A DNA stretch of 40,354 nucleotides from Candidatus Blautia avicola. GTDB taxonomy: Bacteria; Bacillota; Clostridia; Lachnospirales; Lachnospiraceae. Each line of letters opens with the position of its first letter. The first letter of the stretch is position 1. This document shows positions 22,673-31,241 of this stretch, one piece after another. Under the pieces are notes generated by a model. The model was not told the origin of the DNA, searched no databases, and saw only the letters and a program-made list of their open reading frames with translations. The stretch lies in NCBI GenBank assembly GCA_019120515.1, contig DWUY01000090.1, positions 1 to 40,354 on the forward strand. The letters run 5' to 3'. The translations under genes were made by a program, and so were the position numbers.

Positions 22673-23413
22673 TTATGGAAGCACCATAGCCGGCCGGAAA
22701 TTCAGATAATCTCCGGAAACCAGCATATATTCTATACCATGAAACTTTCCCCGTATGCTGTCTCCGAATCTGGATTCTCCATGGCAGTGGGAGTAGACCA
22801 CCGCAGAGACCTTATATTTCTCTGCGATCTCTGTAAAAGGTGATGTTTTTTCTAAAATATTGGTTGGAGGATAATGAAGGAACATGATAAACTTCTGATA
22901 CCCTTCTTTCTCTGCCAGGCGGAAAGACTCCTGAAGTCTCTCCATTTCTCTTTTCACCAGTTTGTCGTCCTGCTCCTTTCGTGCTTCGTCCCAGCCCAGG
23001 ATCTGCCCCCGGCGGTTCAGATAAAAAGGACCTTCAAAGGTAAATCCCTTAGTCCCTACCAGCGCATAGTCCTGATAAACAGCAAAATTGTTCTGAAGGA
23101 AAAACAGCCGGTCCTTATATTCTTCATTTAGCTTTTCCGTTTTCTTCACGTCCCAGAACATATCATGGTTTCCCCGCAGGAGGATCTTTCTTCCCGGCAG
23201 TCTTTCGATAAAAGCCAGGTCCTCCCGGCACTGGGGCAGCTTTCTCCCCCAGGAATGGTCTCCCGTAAGCACCAGCGTATCCTCTGGTTTTACCATCCGG
23301 TTCACATACTTTTCAATCTTCTTCTCATGATTCTTCCACACTTTTCCAAAAGAATCCATTGGCTTATCTGCCTGAAAACTTAAATGCAGGTCTCCCAGGG
23401 CATACAATGCCAT
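22673..23413 (-). CDS. calcineurin-like metallophosphoesterase
   Basis: This 246-residue protein contains the metallophosphoesterase motif set: ALGDLHLSF (7-13), GDHSWG (51-56), GNHD (81-84), LHYPP (about 183) and YSHCHG (about 210). These bind two metals that activate water for phosphoester cleavage. The second motif has His where relatives I know read GDISW, a local oddity near the metal site. The substrate is unknown. It is convergent with the EFR1 gene, 17 bases apart. AAAGGAGATGAG precedes the start. Confidence 0.9.
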   Translation of the reverse strand: MALYALGDLHLSFQADKPMDSFGKVWKNHEKKIEKYVNRMVKPEDTLVLTGDHSWGRKLPQCREDLAFIERLPGRKILLRGNHDMFWDVKKTEKLNEEYKDRLFFLQNNFAVYQDYALVGTKGFTFEGPFYLNRRGQILGWDEARKEQDDKLVKREMERLQESFRLAEKEGYQKFIMFLHYPPTNILEKTSPFTEIAEKYKVSAVVYSHCHGESRFGDSIRGKFHGIEYMLVSGDYLNFRPAMVLP

Positions 23414-23472
23414 ATCTGCTCATCTCCTTTACCTCCCTTAGCAAACAAGGGTATTTTTGTTGTATCTCTATA

Positions 23473-23501
23473 TTGTTCTTTTCTCCGACCCGTCGTATAA
23501 T
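23473..23501 (+). promoter_or_regulatory. promoter of the alpha/beta hydrolase gene
   Basis: TTGTTC (23473-23478) and TATAAT (23496-23501) are 17 bases apart. The start codon at 23535 lies 34 bases on, behind GAGAGG. Confidence 0.7.
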
Positions 23502-23534
23502 CAGATTTACAGTCAAAATCTGAGAGGTAACCTA

Positions 23535-24287
23535 ATGAAATCAAAAAAGAAAAGAAAATTATGGAAAAAACTACTGGCGATCCTGGCAGGGGTGATCCTT
23601 GTGTCCGGGATCGGTTTGGGCATTTACGTTCAGGATTATTACCACGCCAGTGATCTGGCCCTGGAAGCTGCTGCCCAGCCTCAGCAGGACATAACGGTAA
23701 CCACATCATCAAAGGGCCGGATCATTTTCACCCCTGAAGATCCCCGGGTAGGCCTGATCTTCTATCCCGGAGGAAAAGTCCAGTATGAGGCCTACGCTCC
23801 ATTAATGGAGGCCTGCGCCAAAGAAGGGATCCTCTGCGTACTTCTTCATATGCCCGGGAACCTGGCTGTGCTGGATATCAATGCTGCAAAAGGCATCCCG
23901 GAAGAATACCCGGACATTGAAAACTGGTATATGGCAGGCCATTCTCTGGGCGGCTCTATGGCAGCTTCTTACATCAGCAGCCATGAAGAAGATTTTAAAG
24001 GTCTCATACTCCTTGCCGCCTATTCCACCGCAGATCTGAAAGAAACAGGTCTGAGAGTCCTGTCCCTCTACGGTTCCGAAGACGGCGTACTGAAAATGGA
24101 TTCCTATGAAAAATACCGGGATAATCTTCCCGAAGATTTCACAGAAATGGTGATTCCAGGAGGATGTCACGCCTATTTTGGCAGCTACGGCCCCCAGAAA
24201 GGTGACGGGACTCCCCAGATCTCCAATGAAGAACAGATACGCTTTACAGCCGACGCCATTGGGGATTTTATAGAAGATCTAAATTAA
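23535..24287 (+). CDS. membrane-anchored alpha/beta hydrolase
   Basis: This 250-residue protein starts at the ATG at 23535; the in-frame ATG at 23457 precedes the promoter. A Lys/Arg-rich start and one hydrophobic helix (LLAILAGVILVSGIGLGIYV, about 12-31) anchor the enzyme outside the membrane. The alpha/beta hydrolase fold shows the nucleophile Ser in MAGHSLGGSMA, the acid in SLYGSEDGVL and the His in PGGCHAYFGSYG, a complete triad. It resembles the hydrolase-5 group, often called carboxylesterase or dienelactone-hydrolase-like. The substrate is unknown. It ends 4 bases inside the convergent thpR remnant. Confidence 0.9.
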   Translation: MKSKKKRKLWKKLLAILAGVILVSGIGLGIYVQDYYHASDLALEAAAQPQQDITVTTSSKGRIIFTPEDPRVGLIFYPGGKVQYEAYAPLMEACAKEGILCVLLHMPGNLAVLDINAAKGIPEEYPDIENWYMAGHSLGGSMAASYISSHEEDFKGLILLAAYSTADLKETGLRVLSLYGSEDGVLKMDSYEKYRDNLPEDFTEMVIPGGCHAYFGSYGPQKGDGTPQISNEEQIRFTADAIGDFIEDLN

Positions 24288-24645
24288 AAAAGTTCTTTGT
24301 ATACTACTTTCCCGTTTTTCATCTCTGATTTCATAAGAGATACTTTATCCGCGGTCATCTCTGCCTTTGGCAGCCGTACCTGATAAGGTTTCCTGGCAGA
24401 TGTCTTCCTTATCAGAAATTGCCTTTTTCAGAAAGGCTCAGCCTGCACTGGGGGAGTGGAACTTTCTCCATCACTTTCTTCACTTTATCCGGATCCTTGT
24501 ATTCCCCGATAAATGCTAAAGTCATATGCAGGTTCTGGGCAGGGACATAGTTCCCTTCCACTCCCTGTTTCTTCAGGTCATGCATACACTGTACCAGGGC
24601 TGTGCGCATTTCATCGGAAAGCCGGATGGCTATAAACAGTCTCAT
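24284..24645 (-). pseudogene. thpR: RNA 2',3'-cyclic phosphodiesterase (ThpR/LigT) remnant
   Basis: The N-terminal 75 codons are normal: MRLFIAIRLSDEMRTALVQC, and the first catalytic motif HMTLAFIG. The frame then stops at 24412. In another frame, directly downstream, a C-terminal tail is readable (RKPYQVRLPKAEMTADKVSLMKSEM and KNGKVVYKELF-stop at 24284). Intact proteins have about 180 residues; about 40-60 are missing here, including the second HxT motif. The gene has thus suffered an internal deletion with frameshift. It lies 18 bases after the radical SAM gene amrS, in the same operon. Confidence 0.85.
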
Positions 24646-24663
24646 CTTTTTATACCTCCATTT

Positions 24664-25512
24664 TTAGCAGTTCCCTGTATAAACATATTTCAGATATTTC
24701 TCCGCGCACTCTTTCAGCCGGTACACCTTTTCCACTTCCGTTGCCTGCCGGTCTTCCATTTTATATCTTGGAAAGAACCTGGTCACATGAAGGGGAATAT
24801 CCGGACCTACAGAGGCGATCCATCTGGCCTCCTCTTCCATTTCTTTCTCCGAATCATTCTCTCCCGGAACGATCAGGGTGGTCAGTTCCACATGACAGGC
24901 CTCTGCACTTCTTCGTATAAATCTTTTCACCGTCTCCAGGTCACCGCCCAGCTTCCGGTAATATGCCTCTGTGAATCCTTTCAGATCAATGTTCATAGCA
25001 TCTATATAGGGAAGGAGCTCCTCCAGGATTTCCAGCTCTGCCGAACCGTTTGTGACCAGCACATTTTTCATGCCAAACGCTCTCACAAGCTTTGCCGTGT
25101 CCCGTACAAACTCATACCCCACCAACGGCTCATTGTAGGTAAAGGCAAGACCGATATTTCCATATTTTTTGTATTCCCGTGCAAGTCCCGCCAATTCTTC
25201 GGAGGAGAGTTCTTTATATTCCGCCTCCGGTTCCCCAGTCATGGAAATTTCATAGTTCTGGCAGAAAGGACAGGCCAGGTTGCAGCCAAAACTTCCCACA
25301 GACAGGATCCTGCTGCCTGGACAGAAGCGTCTTAAAGGCTTCTTTTCAATAGGATCCAGCATAAGCCCGGTAATCTTTCCATAATTGATACTGGTGATTT
25401 TTCCCTTGATATTTTTCCTTGCCCTGCAGTATCCATACTGTCCTTGGGCAAGACGGCAGTGATGCATGCATACCGGACATATGACTCTGGTTTCCCGCTT
25501 TTCTTCTGCCAT
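24664..25512 (-). CDS. amrS: AmmeMemoRadiSam system radical SAM enzyme
   Basis: This 282-residue radical SAM protein has the cluster motif as CNLACPFCQN (C77-x3-C81-x2-C84). Ahead of it lies a Cys-rich N-terminal part (CPVCMHHCRL ... GYCRARKN) typical of AmrS and pyruvate-formate-lyase-activase-like enzymes. The start is the ATG at 25512 behind AGAGGTGAACAC; the TTG at 25533 has no site. AmrS proteins occur with Memo and AMMECR1 proteins in many bacteria and archaea, and the reaction is not known to me. The upstream gene here is a Memo-AMMECR1 fusion, so the full trio is present. Confidence 0.92.
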   Translation of the reverse strand: MAEEKRETRVICPVCMHHCRLAQGQYGYCRARKNIKGKITSINYGKITGLMLDPIEKKPLRRFCPGSRILSVGSFGCNLACPFCQNYEISMTGEPEAEYKELSSEELAGLAREYKKYGNIGLAFTYNEPLVGYEFVRDTAKLVRAFGMKNVLVTNGSAELEILEELLPYIDAMNIDLKGFTEAYYRKLGGDLETVKRFIRRSAEACHVELTTLIVPGENDSEKEMEEEARWIASVGPDIPLHVTRFFPRYKMEDRQATEVEKVYRLKECAEKYLKYVYTGNC

Positions 25513-25529
25513 GTGTTCACCTCTTTTTC

Positions 25530-26918
25530 TCAAAAATGCCGCACTACCTCAAAGCGTTCCAGACGGATATCTTCCGCCTCCTCAGGAATACCTGCTTTCC
25601 TTTTTGCAATATCGATCTGCTGCCGGACCGTGTCCACGCCTTCCAGATTTGGAAGGAGCAGGCCTCTTTTATATCCTCTGGATACAATGACTCCATATCG
25701 CTTTACATCCAGTTCCTGTTCAGAAGAAATTTCTTCCGCTTCACTGAGAACATCTACACTGTATACAAGGCGATCCAGTTCTTCCGGCTGTACCGGCGGG
25801 AATCTGGGATCCCGGGCGGCAGCGCTGACAGCATTTTCCAGGATCTCTTTTCCAATACATTCCTGCACCGGGGAAATTGTGCCGATACACCCCCGGAGCT
25901 TTCCTTCCTCCTTCAGAGACACGAAAACCCCGGCCTTCCGGCGATACATTTCCTCTGGAAGATCTGTGGGAAGGGAAATCATCTCTCCTGTCCGTACATA
26001 GGTCTCTATGGTTTTACGGGCAAGGCCCGCATAGGCGTCCTCTCTTTTCCTTTTCTCCTTTGCCTGTTTCTTTATCTTTTCCTCATACTGTTTCAGAAAC
26101 TCTCTTAGCGGAGATGTTTCTTTCACCTCAAAAGTACACACTCCATATCCAACTCCAAAGGTTCCCTCATGGGAAAGTTTTTCCGCTTGTACTTCCAGGC
26201 CGTCCAGGGCTCCGGCCATGATCACAAAGGATCTGTGTCCGCATTCTGCCGCCTTTTCACAGAACTCTTCGGTGAAATCAAAGAGCTGTCCAAAGTCTCC
26301 CTGACCCATAACATCCATGATCCGCTGATCATATTCCGGTCCTTCTTTCTGGAAACCGTAAGGGCCCTCCGCTTTCAGCTTATGGGACAGATCTCCGCTG
26401 CCGATCACAGCGATCTTCCTGCCGCAGAGCCCGGCTGTTTTCTGAATACACTGGCCCAGGATATAATGGCTGGAAAAAGTCTGTCCGGAAAGACCGATCC
26501 GCACAACTTTATAATCTGTATAATAATGGTTCAAAAACCACAAAGGTATCATAGTCCCATGATCAAGCTGCGGGGCTCTCTCCCCCAGAGTTCCTGCCGG
26601 GATCTTTCTATCCTGGGCCTCCCGGGACAAAAGCTCCACAAACTCTGTATCATAGGAAACCTTGATCTTTACCTGGGGCGCGCCAAACTGTCCGAAATCT
26701 CCTTCCGCCTCTGTTCCCGGTGAAATATGAAAATAATCCATATACATTACCGAATGAGGAGACAAGACTACCACTGTATCCGGCTGCCAGGAAGCCAGTT
26801 TTCTGGCAGCACTGTGATAAGCGTCAATCGTTGTCTGTATTTCCCTTTCTCTGCCTCTTCCCACCTCCGGTATGATCAGCGGAGGATGGGGAACCATGAT
26901 CCCGCCTTTTACCGACAT
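25530..26918 (-). CDS. Memo-AMMECR1 fusion protein (AmmeMemoRadiSam A plus B)
   Basis: This 462-residue two-domain protein has as residues 1-265 a Memo domain, related to class III extradiol dioxygenases (VPHPPLIIPEVG, VLSPHSVMY, AVIGSGDLSHKL). Residues about 285-462 are an AMMECR1 domain with the signature KLRGCIGTISP and AVSAAARDPRFPP. A charged helical linker rich in Lys/Glu joins them. Animals keep the two as separate proteins (MEMO1, AMMECR1). The fusion to one chain, with the radical SAM gene 17 bases downstream, indicates that all three act together. The function is undetermined. CAGGAGGGATCGTT precedes the ATG. Confidence 0.92.
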   Translation of the reverse strand: MSVKGGIMVPHPPLIIPEVGRGREREIQTTIDAYHSAARKLASWQPDTVVVLSPHSVMYMDYFHISPGTEAEGDFGQFGAPQVKIKVSYDTEFVELLSREAQDRKIPAGTLGERAPQLDHGTMIPLWFLNHYYTDYKVVRIGLSGQTFSSHYILGQCIQKTAGLCGRKIAVIGSGDLSHKLKAEGPYGFQKEGPEYDQRIMDVMGQGDFGQLFDFTEEFCEKAAECGHRSFVIMAGALDGLEVQAEKLSHEGTFGVGYGVCTFEVKETSPLREFLKQYEEKIKKQAKEKRKREDAYAGLARKTIETYVRTGEMISLPTDLPEEMYRRKAGVFVSLKEEGKLRGCIGTISPVQECIGKEILENAVSAAARDPRFPPVQPEELDRLVYSVDVLSEAEEISSEQELDVKRYGVIVSRGYKRGLLLPNLEGVDTVRQQIDIAKRKAGIPEEAEDIRLERFEVVRHF

Positions 26919-26951
26919 AACGATCCCTCCTGTTCCTGAAAATATATTTCC

Positions 26952-27002
26952 GCAAGCAGCGGACCAAGGAGCATGCCTGTACGCGCATCGGCAGCTGCTT
27001 GC
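26952..27002 (-). other. hairpin in the leader of the Memo-AMMECR1/amrS operon
   Basis: GCAAGCAGC (26952-26960) pairs with GCTGCTTGC (26994-27002). The 33-base loop contains a small TGCC/GGCA stem. There is no T-run on either strand, so it is not an obvious terminator. It lies about 35 bases upstream of the operon start, where an RNA switch would sit. No known riboswitch class is recognised. Confidence 0.4.
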
Positions 27003-27175
27003 TGGAATGTTATTGATTTGTGATTAAATTGTACACCCTGGCAGAATTTCTTTCCATACTCAACTCCATTTCTTTACAAAGGTAAAAAATTATGGCTATA
27101 TATTTATAGATTTGTTGAATAGAAGGTGTTTTCAGGAGCAGGATTTCATAAATGGGGCCCGGAGAGGAGGCTGCT

Positions 27176-27823
27176 ATGGCAAGAAACAAATACCCGGAAG
27201 TAACGGTAGAAAAAATCCTGGAAGTATCCCAGCGGCTGTTTCTGGAAAAAGGGTATGACAATACTACGATCCAGGATATCGTAGATGAGCTGGGGGGACT
27301 GACCAAAGGGGCTATCTACCATCATTTTAAATCTAAAGAAGAGATCATGGACGCCCTGAGTGAAAAAATGTTTACCAGCAACAACCCTTTTGAGGCAGTG
27401 AAAAAAAGAACGGATTTAAATGCCCTGGAAAAAATGCGGCTGGCGATCAAGCTGAACCAGGCAGATGAAAAGCAGGTAGAGTTGACCCGCCAGGCCATTC
27501 CTCTTCTGAAAAATCCAAAAGTACTGGCAAGCATGCTGGAATCTAATCGTAAATTTCTCTGCCCTTACTGGCAGGAACTGATCGAAGAAGGACAAAAAGA
27601 CGGCTCTATCCAGACTCAGTATCCCAAAGAATTAGCTGAATTTCTGATTCTTATGGATCTTTGGCTGCTTCCTACTGTCTTTCCCGCAGATGAAGAAGGG
27701 ATCCATAACCGGCACAAATTTATTTTTCAGCTCCTGGAAAAGCTCGGACTGCCCCTTTACGATCAGGAGATCGGCAGTCTGCTGGAATCTCTTCCTTATT
27801 TTTCCACCGATCAGGGAGACTGA
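27176..27823 (+). CDS. TetR/AcrR-family transcriptional regulator
   Basis: This 215-residue regulator starts at the ATG at 27176 behind GGAGAGGAGG; the earlier ATG at 27152 includes that site in the coding sequence. The N-terminal HTH reads VEKILEVSQRLFLEKGYDNTTIQDIVDELGGLTKGAIYHHFKSKEEIM (about 10-57), followed by a helical ligand domain. It precedes a two-gene DrrAB-like ABC exporter on the same strand and is closed by its own terminator. The likely role is repression of that exporter, whose ATPase gene is now broken. Confidence 0.9.
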   Translation: MARNKYPEVTVEKILEVSQRLFLEKGYDNTTIQDIVDELGGLTKGAIYHHFKSKEEIMDALSEKMFTSNNPFEAVKKRTDLNALEKMRLAIKLNQADEKQVELTRQAIPLLKNPKVLASMLESNRKFLCPYWQELIEEGQKDGSIQTQYPKELAEFLILMDLWLLPTVFPADEEGIHNRHKFIFQLLEKLGLPLYDQEIGSLLESLPYFSTDQGD

Positions 27824-27852
27824 CTGCCGCCCACTTCCACAATCTGCTATCC

Positions 27853-27880
27853 TAAAATTGCCTGAAACCAGGCAATTTTA
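27853..27880 (+). terminator. perfect 12-bp hairpin terminator after tetR
   Basis: TAAAATTGCCTG and CAGGCAATTTTA are exact complements around AAAC, ending in TTTTATATTT. It separates the tetR gene from the ABC genes, which must then have their own promoter or rely on read-through. Confidence 0.85.
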
Positions 27881-27936
27881 TATTTCCCATATACATTCAT
27901 ACGGTTGGTATTAAAATAAAACGGAGGTATACACGC

Positions 27937-28379
27937 ATGTCAAAACCCACTCTTTCCATTACCGTGTCCGGTATTAAAAAGACATATGCAGACAGGCCGG
28001 TTCTGGAAAATCTGACTTTTACCGTGCCTAAAGGAAGTATCTACACCTTATTAGGATCCAATGGAGCGGGAAAAACTACCACGATCCGCATACTTACCAC
28101 CCAGATCCCGGCAGACAAAGGGGAAGTGGAGATTGAAGGATACTCGGTGTCAAAGAAGCTGCCGCTTCTTTGCTGAAAGACTATAAAACATCTTTTGTTC
28201 CGGAAGAATATAAGTTGACCGTTTTTACAGACGGAAAGGGAGATACTCTTGCGGGGATCTGTTCCATGCTATACCAGAATCACATAAAGATCCAAGATTT
28301 TACCCCGCTCACACCCAGGCTGGAAGATGTGTTCTTATCTATGATCGATGGAAAGGAGAAGGATCGAAATGAAGTCTGA
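27937..28379 (+). pseudogene. DrrA-like ABC exporter ATPase with central deletion
   Basis: The first 75 codons encode a normal ATPase start with Walker A LLGSNGAGKTTTI. The frame then breaks near 28155 into a stop at 28176. The C-terminal part continues in the next frame (EAAASLLKDYKTSFVPEEYKL ... LTPRLEDVFLSMIDG) and ends at 28379. Family members have about 300 residues. Here about 140 are missing, including the Q-loop, LSGGQ signature, Walker B and H-loop. It cannot hydrolyse ATP as it stands. CGGAGGTATACACGC still precedes the ATG, and the overlapping permease gene is intact, so the loss looks recent. Confidence 0.88.
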
Positions 28380-29142
28380 AACTAAAAGATACCAGGATTC
28401 TCTCACCATGATGAAGCGCTGTCTGCTGCTGTCTAAGAGAAATCCTGATACCTTCCTGACAAGTATTATCATGCCATTCCTGATGATGGTGCTTTTTGTG
28501 TCTCTTTTCGGGAAACTGATACACCCGGAAAATATCAGCTATGTCAATTATATCATCCCCGGCGTACTGCTCCAGTGTTTCGGCCAATGTGCCTCTGTCA
28601 CTGCCGTTTCTGTAAACCGGGATATCACTGGAGGAATGATCAGCCGTTTCTCCACTCTCCCCATCAAAAGGATTTCTGTTCTGGGCGGTCATGTACTGGA
28701 ATCCACTGTGCGGAATTTTCTCACTGCCGCCGTAGTCCTGATTGCCGCAGTGTTCCTGGGATTCCGGCCCAGTGCAGGTCCCGGAAAATGGCTGTTGATC
28801 CTGGTACTGCTGCTTGAAGTGATCCTTACCTTTTCCTGGCTGTCTGTCTTTATAGGAGTCACTTCCAATAGCCCGGAAGGCGCCAGCAGCTTATTTACTC
28901 TGGTGATCGCCCTGCCCTATTTAAGCTCCGGATTTGTGCCTCTGGACGCCATGCCGGGACCTCTGGCGGCTTTTGCCCGGTATCAGCCTATGACACCTGT
29001 GATCGAGACCATGCGCAGCGCATTTCTGGGTATGCCCCTGGATATAGAAACTGCCATGATCTCCCTGCTCTGGTGCATAGGACTTACCGCTGTTTTCTGT
29101 TTCTGCTCTCTTATGTTTTTCCGGAAACGGATCAGCCAATAA
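28369..29142 (+). CDS. ABC-2 type permease (DrrB-like)
   Basis: This 257-residue permease starts at 28369 behind AAAGGAGAAGG, overlapping the end of the ATPase remnant by 11 bases. It has six membrane helices in the ABC-2 layout, with the conserved loop NYIIPGVLLQCFGQ, NRDITGGMISRFSTLPI and LPYLSSGFVPLDAMPG (the PLxxMP motif of DrrB/NodJ types). The family exports drugs, lipids or polysaccharides. Its own partner ATPase is broken, so it is either an orphan awaiting decay or served by another ATPase in the cell. Confidence 0.9.
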   Translation: MKSETKRYQDSLTMMKRCLLLSKRNPDTFLTSIIMPFLMMVLFVSLFGKLIHPENISYVNYIIPGVLLQCFGQCASVTAVSVNRDITGGMISRFSTLPIKRISVLGGHVLESTVRNFLTAAVVLIAAVFLGFRPSAGPGKWLLILVLLLEVILTFSWLSVFIGVTSNSPEGASSLFTLVIALPYLSSGFVPLDAMPGPLAAFARYQPMTPVIETMRSAFLGMPLDIETAMISLLWCIGLTAVFCFCSLMFFRKRISQ

Positions 29143-29163
29143 TTGAGTTTCTGAAATCTTGGT

Positions 29164-29217
29164 AAAAAAACGGGGAGCTGAGGTATGGAAACATATCGCT
29201 TTCAACCCCCAGCTCCC
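29164..29217 (-). terminator. terminator of the acetyltransferase-MATE operon
   Basis: GGGAGCTG (29173-29180) pairs with CAGCTCCC (29210-29217). On the minus strand the stem is followed by CCGTTTTTTT. Confidence 0.75.
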
Positions 29218-29256
29218 TCTCTAAATATTGCAGAGAATTTTACAGGACATACTATC

Positions 29257-29883
29257 TTATTTCCCCCGCAGTTTTTTCTCTTCCAAAAGATCTTCCGGGT
29301 CGATCTCCCGGTCCTTATAATAATATTTCCTATCTCTTTCATTAATGCTTCGGATTACTTTGCAGGGATTCCCTGCTGCAACTGAATTTTCCGGCACATC
29401 ATGAAGAACCAGGCTTCCTGCGCCGATAATGCTGTTCTCTCCTATGGTGACTCCCGGACAGATGGTCACATTAGCGCCGATCCAGCAATTCTTTCCGATC
29501 TTCACCGGATCTGTATACATATATTCCCGAAGCTCTGGATTTACAGGATGTCCTACTGTGGCGATGGTCACGCCAGGTCCGAACATGACCTTTTCCCCGA
29601 TCTCAATGATCCCGTTATCGATAAAATTACAGTTCATATTTATATAGCAACCCTCTCCCAAGGTAATATGAGTTCCATAGCAGAAGTAAAAGGGCGGCTC
29701 GATCCAGGCTTTCGTTTCTTTTCCAAAGATTTCATTCATAAGCTCCGTCCGCTTTTCCGGTTCATCCGGAGCAGAATCATTAAATGCTTTCATACGTTTC
29801 TTAGCTGCCAGCCGCTCCTGGGGAAGGCCCTCACATTCATCTGTAAAAAGCTTTCCCTGGAGGATCCGCTCTCTCATAGTCAT
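29257..29883 (-). CDS. sugar O-acetyltransferase (maltose/galactoside type), copy 2
   Basis: This 208-residue trimeric left-handed beta-helix enzyme moves acetyl from acetyl-CoA to a sugar hydroxyl. An N-terminal Mac domain (MRERILQGKLFTDECEGL) precedes hexapeptide repeats (about 80-180: YINMNCNFIDNGIIEIGEKVMFGPGV). The catalytic His is in TVGHPVNPELR, and the CoA side shows NCWIGANVTICPGVTIG. The start at 29883 (ATGACTATG) has GGGAGAG ahead and overlaps the MATE stop by 4 bases. It is the last gene of a three-gene operon whose first gene is a paralogue. Confidence 0.92.
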   Translation of the reverse strand: MTMRERILQGKLFTDECEGLPQERLAAKKRMKAFNDSAPDEPEKRTELMNEIFGKETKAWIEPPFYFCYGTHITLGEGCYINMNCNFIDNGIIEIGEKVMFGPGVTIATVGHPVNPELREYMYTDPVKIGKNCWIGANVTICPGVTIGENSIIGAGSLVLHDVPENSVAAGNPCKVIRSINERDRKYYYKDREIDPEDLLEEKKLRGK

Positions 29884-31241
29884 GATTTTTCTCTCCCTTC
29901 TTCTCTTACAGTCAGATCCTTCAGCCATTTATATTTTCCATAATGGAGATAGACTGCAGGAAGTTTTACGATCTCATCAGAATTTACAATAAAATACACT
30001 GCCAGCACCGGCCACTTCAGCACAAATGCAGCCAGAAGGCCTGCCGGGACTGTAAAGCACCAGAGGGTCACTGCATCGCAGAGGAATCCGAATCTGGAAT
30101 CTCCTCCTGCACAGAAAATTCCTCCGATGGTAGTTCCATTTACATATTTTCCCACCATATACACAGCGCACATTACCAGCATCCACTTCAGATAACCTTC
30201 TGCCTGGGAAGACAGGTCCGTAACCTGAAGTACCAGAGGACTGATCAGCAACAGGAAGATTCCGGACAGGATACCGCTTACAACTGCAATATGGCACAGT
30301 TTTTTCCCGTAGACTTTCCCCATTTCCAGACGTCCGGCTCCCAGTTCATTGCCTACCATTATGCTTCCGCCGTTTCCGATCCCTGCCGCCAGACTGGCGA
30401 TGAGATTCTTTACAATATTGGCAATGGAGTTAGCCGCCACCGCATCGGTCCCCAAGTGTCCCATGATCACCGAATACATAGTAAAACCGCCGCCCCATAC
30501 CAGCTCATTTCCCAGAACCGGCAAAGTATAATGCCAGAAGTCTTTTTTCAGTCTCTGATCCGGCTTGCGTATGTAGAGGATACGGATCTTAACCCTTCCT
30601 TTTTTTCTCAATTCCCAGAATACCCAGAGAAGTTCCACTACTCTGGCAATAGCCGTAGCTGCAGCCGCCCCGGCGGTTTCCATTCTGGGGGCTCCGAAAA
30701 GGCCGTAGATCAGTACTGCATTGAGAAGGATGTTCAGCGCTGCCGCAGAGGAACTGATGATCATACTCATAGAGGCCAGATCACTGTTTTTCATAATACA
30801 CAGATAGATCTGGGAAATCCCGCAAAGAAGATAGGTCACCCCTACGATCTGCAGATACTGGATCCCATAGTGGATCAGTCCAGGATCAGAGGTAAAGATC
30901 CTCATAAGCAGTCCCGGCAGAAATGTGGCCCCGATGAAGAAGACCAAAGAAACAGACAAGGAGCTTCTCAGAACGATCCCCAGGATACGCTCTACAGAAT
31001 CTCTGTCTCCCTTGCCCCAGTACTGGGCAGCAAACATACTGGTGCCGATGATCATAGCCGCCAGAAACAGGTTATACACAAAAGTGATCTGACCTGCCAG
31101 GGATACTGCTGATAGGAGATCCTGGCCGATCACTCCCACCATCAGTGCATCCGATGCGCTGACCACTGCCAGTATAAACTGCTGAAAAGTAATGGGCAGC
31201 ACCAGAGAAGTCAGTTTTCTTCTGAATTCTTTTTTATCCAT
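29880..31241 (-). CDS. MATE-family efflux transporter
   Basis: This 453-residue transporter starts at the ATG at 31241, overlapping the stop of the upstream acetyltransferase (AATGGATAA). It has twelve predicted helices in two halves, with LVLPITFQQFILAVVSASDALMVGVIGQD at the front and ANSIANIVKNLIASLAAGIGNGGSIMVGNELGAG in the second half, both usual for MATE. It should export organic cations or small metabolites against an ion gradient. Overlaps on both sides with acetyltransferase genes imply linked function. Unlike the MATE remnant at 2542-3819, it is full length. Confidence 0.93.
   Translation of the reverse strand: MDKKEFRRKLTSLVLPITFQQFILAVVSASDALMVGVIGQDLLSAVSLAGQITFVYNLFLAAMIIGTSMFAAQYWGKGDRDSVERILGIVLRSSLSVSLVFFIGATFLPGLLMRIFTSDPGLIHYGIQYLQIVGVTYLLCGISQIYLCIMKNSDLASMSMIISSSAAALNILLNAVLIYGLFGAPRMETAGAAAATAIARVVELLWVFWELRKKGRVKIRILYIRKPDQRLKKDFWHYTLPVLGNELVWGGGFTMYSVIMGHLGTDAVAANSIANIVKNLIASLAAGIGNGGSIMVGNELGAGRLEMGKVYGKKLCHIAVVSGILSGIFLLLISPLVLQVTDLSSQAEGYLKWMLVMCAVYMVGKYVNGTTIGGIFCAGGDSRFGFLCDAVTLWCFTVPAGLLAAFVLKWPVLAVYFIVNSDEIVKLPAVYLHYGKYKWLKDLTVREEGREKS

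Noticed and set aside
23457-23534. Longer start for the alpha/beta hydrolase
   Set aside because: The upstream ATG lies ahead of the promoter boxes (23473-23501). The ATG at 23535 has a ribosome site and gives a normal anchor helix.
29943-31112. Plus-strand open frame of 389 codons
   Set aside because: It is antisense to the MATE gene, has His/Gln/Ser-rich composition typical of an antisense frame, and has no ribosome site.
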